The notes beneath the pieces were generated by a model that was not told the origin of the DNA, searched no databases, and worked only from the letters and a program-made list of their open reading frames with translations. A program made the translations under genes and the position numbers. Below are positions 6,300 to 13,814 of a stretch of 64,000 nucleotides of DNA, one piece after another. Position 1 is the first letter of the stretch, and each line of letters begins with the position of its first letter. Source of the DNA: a virus; IMG/VR virus record IMGVR_UViG_3300002138_000037, positions 1 to 64,000 of that record; one strand, written 5' to 3'.

Positions 6300-7046
6300 A
6301 TGAAGAAGAGTAAATTAAAAAGTATAATCAAAGAATATATCATAGAGGCAAATAAAGACACCATGCAATATGATTTGATGAATCGTGAATTGAAATCTGC
6401 ACTAAAGGTCAAAGATTTTGAAAAAGCTGCTTTTTACAAAGAACTTCTAATGTCCTCGAATTTACAAGCAAGTGTTGGGTGGGATAGATTTAAAGGTAGT
6501 TGGGCGTATGAATCGTGGATTAAAAAACCCAATACACAATCAATGATAAAACAGTTGAAGGATGAGTCACGACGTTTTGCTTATCTCCGAGAAGATAACT
6601 CCGATGAAATGTATGCAGAATATGTGGGAGAAAGACAAGGTGAAGAACCATTCATGATGCGTGATAAAAAATGGCAATATGTCAACGCAAAATATTCCAA
6701 TGGTAAAGTTGATATTGGCGTTTATTCTTTCAGTGAAGATATGGTTTACACATACGACACATTTAGAAAGATGTATAATATCAAGGAAGCTTCGGTGAGT
6801 GAAAATAGTAACTCGGAAACTCAAAAAAAATCCGGGTATGTCATGGTTGGAGAAGTTGAATACACATATACCGCAACGGTTAGTATTTCTAACTCGACTG
6901 CTAGAGAACCTCATGGTGAAGATTTGACAACGGAATATCTTGATGATGTAGACATTACATCAATTCAACCAGAACCAACGCCGGATATGGAGAAGTTGGT
7001 GCTTCGAGAAATCTACAAAGATATTCGACGTTCGTTTGCACAATGA
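6300..7046 (+). CDS. Hypothetical protein with capsid-targeting-like N-terminus and UVR-like motif
   Basis: The 248-residue protein begins MKKSKLKSIIKEYIIEA, a Lys-rich amphipathic helix ending in IIE-A. This resembles the T4 capsid-targeting sequence (MKTYQEFIAEA) that gp21 removes. Residues about 25-50 (MNRELKSALKVKDFEKAAFY) resemble a UVR-type helical hairpin found in UvrB, UvrC and other proteins. The rest is unrecognised, with several Tyr-rich segments. It sits alone behind a late box and is followed by the tmRNA promoter. A packaged internal protein is plausible but not shown. Confidence 0.65.
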   Translation: MKKSKLKSIIKEYIIEANKDTMQYDLMNRELKSALKVKDFEKAAFYKELLMSSNLQASVGWDRFKGSWAYESWIKKPNTQSMIKQLKDESRRFAYLREDNSDEMYAEYVGERQGEEPFMMRDKKWQYVNAKYSNGKVDIGVYSFSEDMVYTYDTFRKMYNIKEASVSENSNSETQKKSGYVMVGEVEYTYTATVSISNSTAREPHGEDLTTEYLDDVDITSIQPEPTPDMEKLVLREIYKDIRRSFAQ

Positions 7047-7047
7047 G

Positions 7048-7075
7048 TTGACAAATAGAAAAGATGTAGTATAGT
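7048..7075 (+). promoter_or_regulatory. Promoter of the tmRNA gene
   Basis: TTGACA (7048-7053), 16-base spacer, TATAGT (7070-7075), close to consensus. Transcription would start about 20 bases before the mature 5' end, so RNase P-type processing is expected. Confidence 0.8.
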
Positions 7076-7102
7076 GACGGTATTGTTCTTTGAGAATTTT
7101 AT

Positions 7103-7486
7103 GGGGATGTACTGGTTTCGATTCAGTTGAGATAAAGTACGAGGCATGTAGAGGATGATAGTTGGCCTCTTAAAAATTTCTATCAAAAAGATTAAACGCA
7201 AAAAACGTAATCGCCTATGACTTCACTCCAGAAATGGACGAAGTTGCTGTCGCAGCCTAATAAAAGGTTGTGCCGTTGAATGGATGACACACGATAGTCT
7301 ATTCAACGAATTTTTCGTGAGTGTTTGGTAATTCGACTTAGGTTACCAAACGAGAAAACTTGAGTATAAGGGTTGTGTGGTTTGGTATGTTCAGAACACA
7401 ATCTCGAAAATTTAAACATCCTAAACATGTAGGCTTTGACGGTATAACGATTGAAGACATGGATTCAACTTCCATCATCTCCACCA
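7103..7486 (+). ncRNA. ssrA: Transfer-messenger RNA (tmRNA), one-piece
   Basis: This RNA would rescue stalled ribosomes with SmpB by acting first as alanyl-tRNA and then as mRNA for a degradation tag. The acceptor stem GGGGATG (7103-7109) pairs with CATCTCC (7476-7482), followed by an A and an encoded CCA (7484-7486). A T arm of ATGGA/TCCAT with loop TTCAACT precedes it. The 5' part has GGTTTCGA and the GTTGGCCTC segment typical of bacterial tmRNAs. Two further long hairpins (GTTGAAT/ATTCAAC and GTTTGGTAA/TTACCAAAC) lie where pseudoknots are normally found. The length, 384 bases, is usual for a one-piece tmRNA. No smpB is in the window. Confidence 0.95.
7198..7263 (+). other. tmRNA tag-peptide reading frame
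   Basis: The resume codon GCA at 7198 opens a 20-codon frame, AKNVIAYDFTPEMDEVAVAA, ended by two consecutive TAA codons (7258-7263). The C-terminal AVAA matches the hydrophobic ends recognised by ClpXP-type proteases, and double stops are typical. The acidic middle EMDE is unusual but compatible. Confidence 0.9.
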
Positions 7487-7671
7487 TTTACGGTAATAAT
7501 GCTCTCTTCACACCCTTCAAGAAAAATTTCACCTTCGTTAAAAATTCCAAATATAATATCTTTCCACACATCAATTTCACTGATAATCTTCCTATACAAA
7601 CTAAATGAAAACTCAAATGTTTTATTCTGTTAATTAACGGATAGTCGGGCGAAGTTTTCATTGGTGTAATG
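7487..7671. other. Intergenic region after the tmRNA
   Basis: No convincing gene. On the minus strand a stretch of about 50 codons is open and reads like a protein fragment (LYRKIISEIDVWKDI and onward into the tmRNA 3' end). It lacks an ATG and is closed by stops, so it may be a remnant or chance. Confidence 0.3.
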
Positions 7672-7679
7672 TATAAATA
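7672..7679 (+). promoter_or_regulatory. Late promoter box, canonical T4 form
   Basis: TATAAATA, eight bases before the ATG at 7688. It is the clearest exact match to the T4 late consensus on the plus strand immediately before a gene. Confidence 0.6.
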
Positions 7680-7687
7680 TAAAAATT

Positions 7688-7981
7688 ATGACATATAATC
7701 GAGGTAAAATATTAAAATGTGAATGTAGTGGTCATGCGTTGGAAGTTGAATATGACATCTACGATAAACAATATTGGTTTAGTATGTGGCATCTTGGTAA
7801 TAATGGCGCTATTTTACGTTGGAGTGAAAGAATTCGATGGTGTTGGCGAATTCTAACAACCGGACATCCTTGGGCTGACCACGTTATTTTATCCGAAGAA
7901 AGAAAAAATGAATTGGTTGAGTATCTTCAAACCGCAAGTGAAACCGCAGATAAAAAGGAAAAGGAAATTCTACTAGGTTAA
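7688..7981 (+). CDS. Conserved-looking small phage protein rich in Trp
   Basis: The 97-residue product has a Cys pair near residues 11-13, a WFSMW motif, and a central RWSERIRWCWRILTTGHPW block. It ends in a charged helix. Similar Trp-rich small proteins with a G(H/K)PW motif are common in large T4-like phages, but I know no function. A canonical late box lies eight bases upstream. Confidence 0.65.
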   Translation: MTYNRGKILKCECSGHALEVEYDIYDKQYWFSMWHLGNNGAILRWSERIRWCWRILTTGHPWADHVILSEERKNELVEYLQTASETADKKEKEILLG

Positions 7982-7987
7982 TATCCA

Positions 7988-8015
7988 TTGACAAATGAGA
8001 AGTCTAATGTAACAT
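7988..8015 (+). promoter_or_regulatory. Sigma70-type promoter
   Basis: TTGACA (7988-7993), 16-base spacer, TAACAT (8010-8015), six bases to the ATG at 8022. Confidence 0.7.
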
Positions 8016-8021
8016 AAAAAT

Positions 8022-8231
8022 ATGACAAATACCATTAATAAAACTAAACCGGTTAACAAAGTCAATTCACATAAATACATTGTCACTAGAGATGGATTTC
8101 GTGTCTCGGAGTTGGAATACAATAACCCCGAAAATGCGATTGATGAATATACGTATTGGAAATCGTTGACGCAAAAGTGGGATAAATCTTCAACGGTGGA
8201 AATCGTAGAAAAAAATCTACGTAAAGATTAA
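8022..8231 (+). CDS. Small hypothetical protein
   Basis: A 69-residue basic protein with an N-terminal Lys/Thr-rich tail, then YIVTRDGFRVSELEY and a C-terminal helix. It lies alone between a sigma70 promoter and a terminator, so it is a monocistronic early or middle unit. No family recognised. Confidence 0.6.
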   Translation: MTNTINKTKPVNKVNSHKYIVTRDGFRVSELEYNNPENAIDEYTYWKSLTQKWDKSSTVEIVEKNLRKD

Positions 8232-8260
8232 CAGGGTGATTAAAAATATCAATTGAATTG

Positions 8261-8290
8261 AAAACGTGACTAGAAATAGTCACGTTTTTT
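8261..8290 (+). terminator. Rho-independent terminator
   Basis: AAAACGTGACTA / TAGTCACGTTTT stem with a GAAA tetraloop and trailing T residues. Its near-symmetry could also stop transcription from the other strand. Confidence 0.85.
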
Positions 8291-8326
8291 ATTGTGCGTA
8301 TATTTGATTTTGGTATATTATTTTGA

Positions 8327-8334
8327 TATTTATG
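8327..8334 (+). promoter_or_regulatory. Late promoter box
   Basis: TATTTATG, 15 bases before the ATG at 8350. Confidence 0.5.
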
Positions 8335-8349
8335 TTCGGTTAACTTTTT

Positions 8350-8655
8350 ATGAAAAAAAATTGCTATAAACCAATGGTTCTACCGTCGTCAGATGGTGAA
8401 CTAAAATCATATGTCCACGAAAATAAGTTAAAAATGATGGATAGTGTCGTCAATTCAATTCAACACTCTGTTGAAAATGATCTCACTGTTATCGAGGTTT
8501 TTAAGTTCAAAAATTCCGATTTTGTTATCACGCTGGATAAAAATAATTTCTTATCCAATATGGAACAGATATACAGTTATTGTATGGAAAATGAATACTA
8601 CGAATTATGTAGTAAGATTAAGAAAGTAAATGTTAGATTGCTTAAAACTATATGA
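8350..8655 (+). CDS. Small hypothetical protein upstream of phoH
   Basis: A 101-residue protein with a Lys-rich N-terminus, mixed alpha/beta pattern and a C-terminal helix (YELCSKIKKVNVRLL). Its stop overlaps the start of the PhoH gene by four bases, which implies translational coupling. No family recognised. Confidence 0.65.
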   Translation: MKKNCYKPMVLPSSDGELKSYVHENKLKMMDSVVNSIQHSVENDLTVIEVFKFKNSDFVITLDKNNFLSNMEQIYSYCMENEYYELCSKIKKVNVRLLKTI

Positions 8656-9377
8656 AAAAAAGTAAAAATAAACTAACTGACAAAAGCCCAGTAGTTCCGC
8701 AAAACAAGAAAATAAAAAATCAAATAACCATAACAGAAAAACAACAATTAACCGAAAAACAAAAATCCTTCTTAGAATTGGCATTTGATAAAAATGTCAA
8801 AATGATATTCGTATCAGGTCCAGCCGGAACAAGCAAAACATATCTGGCTATTTTAGCATCTCTCAAATTAATGAATGATAGACGAGTCAGTGATCTCTTA
8901 TACATTCGTAGCGCCGTTGAAAGTAGTGATAGTAAATTGGGCTTTTTGCCCGGTGAGAGTAGTGAAAAAATGGCACCATATCTCCAACCATTATTAGATA
9001 AATTGGATGAGTTTCTTAGTCATGGAGATATAGATGCTTTACAAAAAGGTGGTCATATTGATTCTATTCCTGTTGGATTTCTCCGAGGATTAAATTGGAA
9101 TGCAAAGGCCATTGTTGCGGATGAAGCACAGAATTTAACCACCAAGGAATTGATGACGTTGATTACCCGTGTTGGTGAATTCAGTAAAATCTTTGTAATT
9201 GGTGATCCTGACCAAGCCGACATTAATGGTAAAAGTGGATTCAAGAAAATGTATGATGTTTTCGATGATGCTGAGAGTCGGGAGAATGGAATTTATACAT
9301 TCCAATTCACCGAAGACGACATTGTTCGTAGCAAATTAGTACAATTTATCATTAAAAAAACCAAAAAACAATTATAA
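8652..9377 (+). CDS. phoH: PhoH-like ATPase
   Basis: The 241-residue protein matches PhoH in length and motifs. It has a basic N-terminal extension and a Walker A motif GPAGTSKT at residues about 56-63. A Walker B-like ADEAQN follows near 155-160, then a GDPDQ sensor motif near 180-184. PhoH ATPases are cytoplasmic and some family members carry RNA helicase or nuclease activity. They are widespread in marine T4-like phages, but their role in infection is unsettled. The start overlaps the preceding gene. Confidence 0.9.
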   Translation: MKKSKNKLTDKSPVVPQNKKIKNQITITEKQQLTEKQKSFLELAFDKNVKMIFVSGPAGTSKTYLAILASLKLMNDRRVSDLLYIRSAVESSDSKLGFLPGESSEKMAPYLQPLLDKLDEFLSHGDIDALQKGGHIDSIPVGFLRGLNWNAKAIVADEAQNLTTKELMTLITRVGEFSKIFVIGDPDQADINGKSGFKKMYDVFDDAESRENGIYTFQFTEDDIVRSKLVQFIIKKTKKQL

Positions 9378-9382
9378 ACACA

Positions 9383-9390
9383 TATTTATG
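9383..9390 (+). promoter_or_regulatory. Late promoter box
   Basis: TATTTATG, nine bases before the ATG at 9400. Confidence 0.6.
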
Positions 9391-9399
9391 TGTTGATAT

Positions 9400-9852
9400 A
9401 TGGCAAACAAACGAATAACAGAATTGTCCCCACTTACGTCTGCTAGTTTAGACTCGCAAGATTTACTTGTGGTCGTGGATAGAGATTTTTCCGAAACAAA
9501 AAACATGTCCGTACATGAACTTACCGGATATTTTACGGATAATCTCATTCCCAAAGAGTCAGAACATTCTGTTAGTTGTGAAAATTCCGAAACTGCGGTG
9601 GTTGCAGAAACATCGAGTCTTTCGACATATGCAACCACCGCAGGTTCTTCTACTTCATCATCTTATAGCGCCAATGCGAATGTTTCAGTGGTGGGTGGTA
9701 AAGATGGTATGGGATTTGCAGTTTATCAATATACCCAAAACCAAGTCAATAATTTAACAAATGTCCAAGCTGGTACGGTTATTTACAACTTGACTTCGGG
9801 TTCATTTCAGGGTTATGTTGGAAGTCAGTGGAGAACATTCACATTGACTTAA
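9400..9852 (+). CDS. Small tail-fibre-like structural protein
   Basis: The 150-residue product begins MANKRITELSPLTSASLDSQ and continues DLLVVVD. This ITEL...DLLVVVD pattern is common at the start of phage tail-fibre and appendage proteins. A low-complexity Ser/Thr/Ala stretch (residues about 75-105) follows. The C-terminal GGKDGMGFAVYQYTQ to GTVIYNLTSGSFQGYVGSQW is beta-rich and recurs in short appendage tips. The late box upstream agrees with a virion protein. Confidence 0.6.
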   Translation: MANKRITELSPLTSASLDSQDLLVVVDRDFSETKNMSVHELTGYFTDNLIPKESEHSVSCENSETAVVAETSSLSTYATTAGSSTSSSYSANANVSVVGGKDGMGFAVYQYTQNQVNNLTNVQAGTVIYNLTSGSFQGYVGSQWRTFTLT

Positions 9853-9853
9853 T

Positions 9854-10015
9854 ATGAAAAAAGAAACATTGGAAAAGTTAGAATCCGTCCTTGAGGAAAT
9901 TATGAAATTGTCTTATGAGAAGGCAAAGGATGGTGACATAACCGACGCTAAAATAAATCAGTTATCCCACGACGGTAAGAAATATCTACTCACTCTGAAA
10001 AATACAGAGATATAA
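9854..10015 (+). CDS. Small helical hypothetical protein
   Basis: A 53-codon frame from the ATG two bases after the preceding gene to a TAA at 10013. It starts MKKETLEKLESVLEEIMKL and is almost entirely charged helix, probably a coiled coil. Its close spacing to the upstream gene supports co-expression. No family recognised. Confidence 0.55.
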   Translation: MKKETLEKLESVLEEIMKLSYEKAKDGDITDAKINQLSHDGKKYLLTLKNTEI

Positions 10016-10055
10016 TAAATTGTCTTTTATTGGTCGTGACGTATATTCATGTCAT

Positions 10056-10715
10056 ATGAAAGAATATACCGAACAAGAATTACAAGATAATTACGAGTCA
10101 TTCATCACATTTCTTAAAAAGAATTTCGATGGTGAACGATTGGAGAAACTTCTCCACCTTTATAGTGAGAATGAATACGGACTTCGATTGATAACCGCTC
10201 CTGCTTCCGCAAAAGCACATTTCCACAATGCCTATATTGGTGGATACTTAGACCATATTTTAGGAGTTTGTAAAGCTTCCATGGGTGTCAAAAAGTTATG
10301 GACAGTAATGGGTGCGGAAATTGATTTCACCGATGAAGAACTAATTTTTGCCGCACTTCATCACGATTTGGGTAAATTGGGTGACCGACAACAAGGTGAA
10401 TACTATCTACCACAAGACAGCGACTGGCATGTAAAAAATCGTGGTGAGATATTCAAGTTCAACACCAATCTTCAATATATGGACGTCACTGACCGAGCTT
10501 TGTATATTCTTCAACAGTATGGAATTGTCTGCACTTGGAAAGAAACCTTGGGTATTAAGTTGTCAGATGGTCTTTATCACGAAGCAAACACCTCATATTT
10601 GAAAAATTACAATCCTGATTACGAATTGAAGACCAATCTTCCCCGTATCCTACATCAAGGTGATTTTATCGCTTGTCGAACGGAGTATGATTTGTGGAAA
10701 CGAGAAAATCGTTAA
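10056..10715 (+). CDS. HD-domain phosphohydrolase
   Basis: The protein (219 residues from this ATG; a TTG at 10020 would add 12) carries the HD metal-dependent phosphohydrolase signature. A His in AHFHNAYIGGYLDHI lies near residue 52, an HHDLGK motif near 101-106, and a later conserved Asp is likely. Enzymes of this superfamily hydrolyse nucleotides or cyclic nucleotides. The substrate here cannot be told, so a nucleotidase, dNTPase-like enzyme or signalling-nucleotide hydrolase are all possible. A terminator follows the gene. Confidence 0.8.
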   Translation: MKEYTEQELQDNYESFITFLKKNFDGERLEKLLHLYSENEYGLRLITAPASAKAHFHNAYIGGYLDHILGVCKASMGVKKLWTVMGAEIDFTDEELIFAALHHDLGKLGDRQQGEYYLPQDSDWHVKNRGEIFKFNTNLQYMDVTDRALYILQQYGIVCTWKETLGIKLSDGLYHEANTSYLKNYNPDYELKTNLPRILHQGDFIACRTEYDLWKRENR

Positions 10716-10753
10716 TCACGTAATACGTTTATATACATAGGTTTATAGAAAAC

Positions 10754-10777
10754 CCCCATCGAAAGATGGGGTTTTTT
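10754..10777 (+). terminator. Rho-independent terminator
   Basis: CCCCATC / GATGGGG stem with a GAAA tetraloop followed by six T residues. Confidence 0.9.
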
Positions 10778-10789
10778 CTTTTATTTCCA

Positions 10790-10797
10790 TATTTATG
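10790..10797 (+). promoter_or_regulatory. Late promoter box
   Basis: TATTTATG, four bases before the ATG at 10802. Confidence 0.65.
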
Positions 10798-10801
10798 TCT
10801 T

Positions 10802-11614
10802 ATGAACGTCTTTTCTTTTAAAAATTTAGTTGGTTTCACATCCTTTTTCATCGCAACCTGTGCAGCTTATTTTTCTATTATTGGTATTGCCATGTTATTT
10901 TCAGGTTCTATGGTCGCCGCAATCATTATGGCTTCCTCCTTGGAATTGGGTAAATTAGTAGCGACTAGTTATTTGTTTAGATATTGGGAATCGACTAAAT
11001 CGTTTTTGAAAATATACTTAACCATTGGGGTTGTTGTATTAATGTTTATTACTTCATTGGGTATATTTGGATATTTGAGTTCTGCATATCAAAAATCTTC
11101 TTTAGAAAACTCAACATACGAAGAAAAAATTGCAATGTATGAGTCTCAAAAATTGGTTACTCAGTCAAAAATTGAACAATCCAAAAGTCGTATATTAACT
11201 ATCGACAGCCTTCGGGTGAATCAAGAAAAGAGATTGAATGATTCAATGACGAATACTTTCTTGGCTCGAAATCCAATTCAATTACAAGAAATCCAAACGC
11301 AAACTTTGGACCTGATAACTAATAACGAAAAGAATATTGAATTAGAGAATCAGAAAATCCAATCTTCGAACGAGGAATTATTGAATTTGCAGACAACTAT
11401 TAATAACGTAAAAGTCGAATCTCGTAGTAAGAGTGATATAATCACATTTAAATATGTGTCGGATGAATTCAATGTTCCCATGGACACTATTGTAAAATGG
11501 TTCATTGCCCTATTAATTTCCGTGTTTGATCCACTTGCAATTTGTCTCCTATTGGCATATAATAACATATTATTCACCGACGATAAAAAAAAAAATTATC
11601 ATAAATACCCTTGA
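10802..11614 (+). CDS. Membrane protein with periplasmic or cytoplasmic coiled coil
   Basis: I choose the ATG at 10802, because a start at 10766 would lie within the terminator hairpin. Three hydrophobic segments lie near the N-terminus (residues about 8-35, 38-58 and 72-98). A long Gln/Glu/Ser-rich coiled coil follows (about 105-220), and a further membrane segment (about 232-255). The coding frame then runs into an A11 tract and stops 15 residues later. Similar membrane coiled-coil proteins occur in T4-like phages without known function. The real C-terminus may be longer if the A tract is slippery. Confidence 0.7.
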   Translation: MNVFSFKNLVGFTSFFIATCAAYFSIIGIAMLFSGSMVAAIIMASSLELGKLVATSYLFRYWESTKSFLKIYLTIGVVVLMFITSLGIFGYLSSAYQKSSLENSTYEEKIAMYESQKLVTQSKIEQSKSRILTIDSLRVNQEKRLNDSMTNTFLARNPIQLQEIQTQTLDLITNNEKNIELENQKIQSSNEELLNLQTTINNVKVESRSKSDIITFKYVSDEFNVPMDTIVKWFIALLISVFDPLAICLLLAYNNILFTDDKKKNYHKYP

Positions 11615-11750
11615 CATTAGTAATTTGAATGATAGTGTCGTGACAGATGAAACAAACACGGAATTAATATCATCAAATGTAGTAAAAAATGTCGATAAAA
11701 AGAAAAAACTGGCCAAACACACGAAGTTTGCGAGACTTTTTCGAAATTAA
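11584..11750 (+). other. Possible frameshifted C-terminal extension of the membrane protein
   Basis: After the A11 tract (11585-11595) the next frame stays open for about 50 codons (NTLDISNLNDSVVTDET..., ending KKKKLAKHTKFARLFRN). It looks like a cytoplasmic tail. Loss of one A, by transcript slippage or because the true sequence has A10, would fuse it to the upstream gene. A TTGACA-N16-TAGTGT promoter-like sequence also lies at 11611-11638. Confidence 0.4.
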
Positions 11751-11789
11751 TTTGATTTTTTGAATATTGGTTACTATGTAGTTTATGTT

Positions 11790-11930
11790 ATGGACGAAAA
11801 CAATATAAACGCAGTATTAAAAATGTTAAGAAAATCAACAACTCGATCAGATTGGGATTTGGTTTATGAGGCGATAGAATATCTCGAAGAATATGTCGAG
11901 GATACAGACGATGATGAAAGTTCTTATTAA
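11790..11930 (+). CDS. Small acidic hypothetical protein
   Basis: A 46-residue frame from the ATG at 11790 to a TAA at 11928-11930, starting MDENNINAVLKMLRKSTT and ending in an acidic EDTDDDESSY tail. It is two bases upstream of the next gene, consistent with a shared mRNA. No family recognised. Confidence 0.55.
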   Translation: MDENNINAVLKMLRKSTTRSDWDLVYEAIEYLEEYVEDTDDDESSY

Positions 11931-11932
11931 AT

Positions 11933-12235
11933 ATGATAATTATAGTTTCAATTTTATTAGTGGTGTCGGTGGCAATCAATATTTTTCTTTATAAAGCGTT
12001 AAACGTAAGTCTTACGAAAGTAAAAATATACGAAGTCTGGATTTTGGATTTCAAAGAGATGGTTCAAGATACCTACGCTAAACTGAAATTTATTGACGAC
12101 CGGGAAATGTTTGAAAAGGATGATGAAGTTGGGTTTGTTTTTTCTAACATGGTTGATATAATAAACGATTTAAAAGAAAAAACCTATGACGACGATGATT
12201 CAAAAAACAAAAACAAAGAAAACAGTCAAGAATAA
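11933..12235 (+). CDS. Small membrane-anchored phage protein
   Basis: The 100-residue protein has one N-terminal transmembrane helix (MIIIVSILLVVSVAINIFLY). A soluble helical domain follows, with YEVWILDFKEMVQDTYAKLK and a DDEVGFVF motif, and then an acidic, Lys-rich tail. The layout YExW...FDDREMFEKDDEVG is a pattern I recognise from large T4-like phages, where it is uncharacterised. Its 3' end overlaps the sigma-factor gene by about 50 bases in another frame. Confidence 0.65.
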   Translation: MIIIVSILLVVSVAINIFLYKALNVSLTKVKIYEVWILDFKEMVQDTYAKLKFIDDREMFEKDDEVGFVFSNMVDIINDLKEKTYDDDDSKNKNKENSQE

Positions 12236-13082
12236 ACCCGGCTCTAGGAATAAGGTTACTTCTAAAAAGACATTCAAATCGGCTAAAATTAAAAATGTAA
12301 ATAGGGTTCAGATAGTCGATGTTTGTGAAGAAAAACCGAAAGTAACGCCGGTGCCCACACCTACACCAGTAGTTGAGGTTCCAGTGAAGAAGGTTCGTAA
12401 ACCGTCCTTTGAAAAAATGTATTTTACCAAAGATACGGAAGACTCCATTGTATTGTATAATAAAGAAGAAGATATTGATAAACGCAATGAAATCTTCAAC
12501 ACCAAGATAAAGTTTGCATTTGAAAAGTTGGTGGAGAATATCTTTAACACATTCAAATTCAGTTACTTCGATGTAGGTCCATTGGAAGTACAAAAAGAAA
12601 CGCTTTCACATTTGGTGGCTAACATTCATAAATATGAAGAAGGTAAAGGTAAGGCATTTTCATATTTCAGTATCATTGCGAAGAACTACCTGATATTCAA
12701 TAACAATTCCAATTACAAACGATATAACCAACAAGTTGATATCAGTGAAGAGAATGAAGCGAACACCGTTAGATTACAATCTGAGGATACACATCACAAA
12801 GAAATGGAAACTAAACAATTCATCACAATGATGGTGGATTATTGGGATAGAAATCTCACCGAGATATTCACCAAGAAGAAAGATTTGAAAATTGCTGAGG
12901 CAGTCGTCGAGTTATTCCGTAATAGTGATCGAATAGACCACTTCAATAAGAAGGCATTATATCTTTATATCCGTGAAATTTCTTCGTGCAAAACGCAGCA
13001 GATTACAAAAGTGATAAATAAGATGAAAGAGTATCAGAATAAGATTACTAAGCTCTATGTCGAAAACGGTTCCCTTAGTTAA
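12186..13082 (+). CDS. Late-transcription sigma factor, gp55-like
   Basis: The product would be the phage sigma subunit that directs host RNA polymerase to the TAT(T/A)TAT boxes. The first 80 or so residues are a Lys/Pro/Val-rich tail. The core has KPSFEKMYFTKDTEDSIVLY and NEIFNTKIKFAFEKLVENIF, then HLVANIHKYEEGKGKAFSYF and SIIAKNYLI. The last two resemble sigma region 2 (KFSTYA..WI.n.i) as in T4 gp55 and its marine relatives. It has 298 residues against about 185 for T4 gp55, with much of the excess in the N-terminal tail. Start choice (12186 or 12195) is uncertain. The 3' end overlaps a GIY-YIG gene. Confidence 0.7.
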   Translation: MTTMIQKTKTKKTVKNKPGSRNKVTSKKTFKSAKIKNVNRVQIVDVCEEKPKVTPVPTPTPVVEVPVKKVRKPSFEKMYFTKDTEDSIVLYNKEEDIDKRNEIFNTKIKFAFEKLVENIFNTFKFSYFDVGPLEVQKETLSHLVANIHKYEEGKGKAFSYFSIIAKNYLIFNNNSNYKRYNQQVDISEENEANTVRLQSEDTHHKEMETKQFITMMVDYWDRNLTEIFTKKKDLKIAEAVVELFRNSDRIDHFNKKALYLYIREISSCKTQQITKVINKMKEYQNKITKLYVENGSLS

Positions 13083-13803
13083 TAAATATTACACCTATCA
13101 ATTGTCACATCCCCTTACAGACGAAGTATTTTACGTCGGTAAGGGGTGTGGTAATAGAATGTATAAACATGAAAAAGATGTGAGGTTGGGAAAAGTTCCT
13201 AACAAGACAAACTATAAGTTGTTTAATAAGATTTATGACCTAGTTAAAAAAGGTTTGTCTCCAAAGTATGAAAAGTTGATTGAGAACGTCGTGGAAATAG
13301 AGGCGTTATCATTAGAATCCGCATTTATAGATTTCTACGGTATGGAAAATTTGTGCAATTATTTGAAAAGTTGGTCGGGGGTTTCCGAAAGACGTCTGGA
13401 AACACGTATAAAACAAAGTTTGGCAAATAGGGGTGAAAAATCCTATATGTATGGTAAACCGAAGACAAAAAAACAAAAAGAGAAAAATCGTATCGCTCAT
13501 ACAGGAATTAATAATGCACGTTACATTAAAACAAAATATGCCTTTTACAACGAATCAATGGGAATAGTCGAAACTCTTACACCATATGATTTTAGAAAAA
13601 AATACAAAGTTGATAGTGGTGGGTTAAATTTGTTTTTAAATGGTAAAAGACTTTCTATAAAAGGTTGGACACTTGGTAAGGTTTCCTTAGAAGAAATAGA
13701 AAATGAACGACGTGAAAAAATTCGTCAAAAAACCAAAGGTGTTGCCAAATCGGAGTCACATCGGAAGAATTTGTGGAAAAATCGTAAAAGGCGGTCAATC
13801 TGA
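13057..13803 (+). CDS. GIY-YIG homing endonuclease
   Basis: The 248-residue protein begins with a GIY-YIG-type catalytic module. YYTYQL and FYVGKGCGNRMYKH are in the first 40 residues, with Arg in GNR and a later conserved Glu near residues 85-90. NUMOD3-like Lys/Arg-rich DNA-binding repeats follow (for example RGEKSYMYGKPKTKKQKEK), then a C-terminal helix-turn-helix-like region. Its start lies inside the 3' end of the sigma-factor gene, which is typical of a free-standing homing endonuclease lodged beside a conserved gene. Confidence 0.85.
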   Translation: MSKTVPLVNKYYTYQLSHPLTDEVFYVGKGCGNRMYKHEKDVRLGKVPNKTNYKLFNKIYDLVKKGLSPKYEKLIENVVEIEALSLESAFIDFYGMENLCNYLKSWSGVSERRLETRIKQSLANRGEKSYMYGKPKTKKQKEKNRIAHTGINNARYIKTKYAFYNESMGIVETLTPYDFRKKYKVDSGGLNLFLNGKRLSIKGWTLGKVSLEEIENERREKIRQKTKGVAKSESHRKNLWKNRKRRSI

Positions 13804-13811
13804 TATTTATT
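13804..13811 (+). promoter_or_regulatory. Late promoter box
   Basis: TATTTATT, three bases before the ATG at 13815; it heads the baseplate cluster. Confidence 0.65.
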
Positions 13812-13814
13812 GTT

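Noticed and set aside
7360-7633. Two plus-strand open frames of 60-82 codons
   Set aside because: Both begin inside the tmRNA, and their translations look like random AT-rich sequence. The RNA explains the conservation-like features there.
10766-10801. Upstream in-frame start for the membrane coiled-coil gene
   Set aside because: It lies in the terminator hairpin and T run, and upstream of the late box. The ATG at 10802 is better placed.
12144-12593. Minus-strand open frame of 149 codons rich in Phe and Cys
   Set aside because: It is antisense to the Lys/Pro-rich start of the sigma-factor gene. The Phe/Leu bias is the mirror of Lys/Glu codons.
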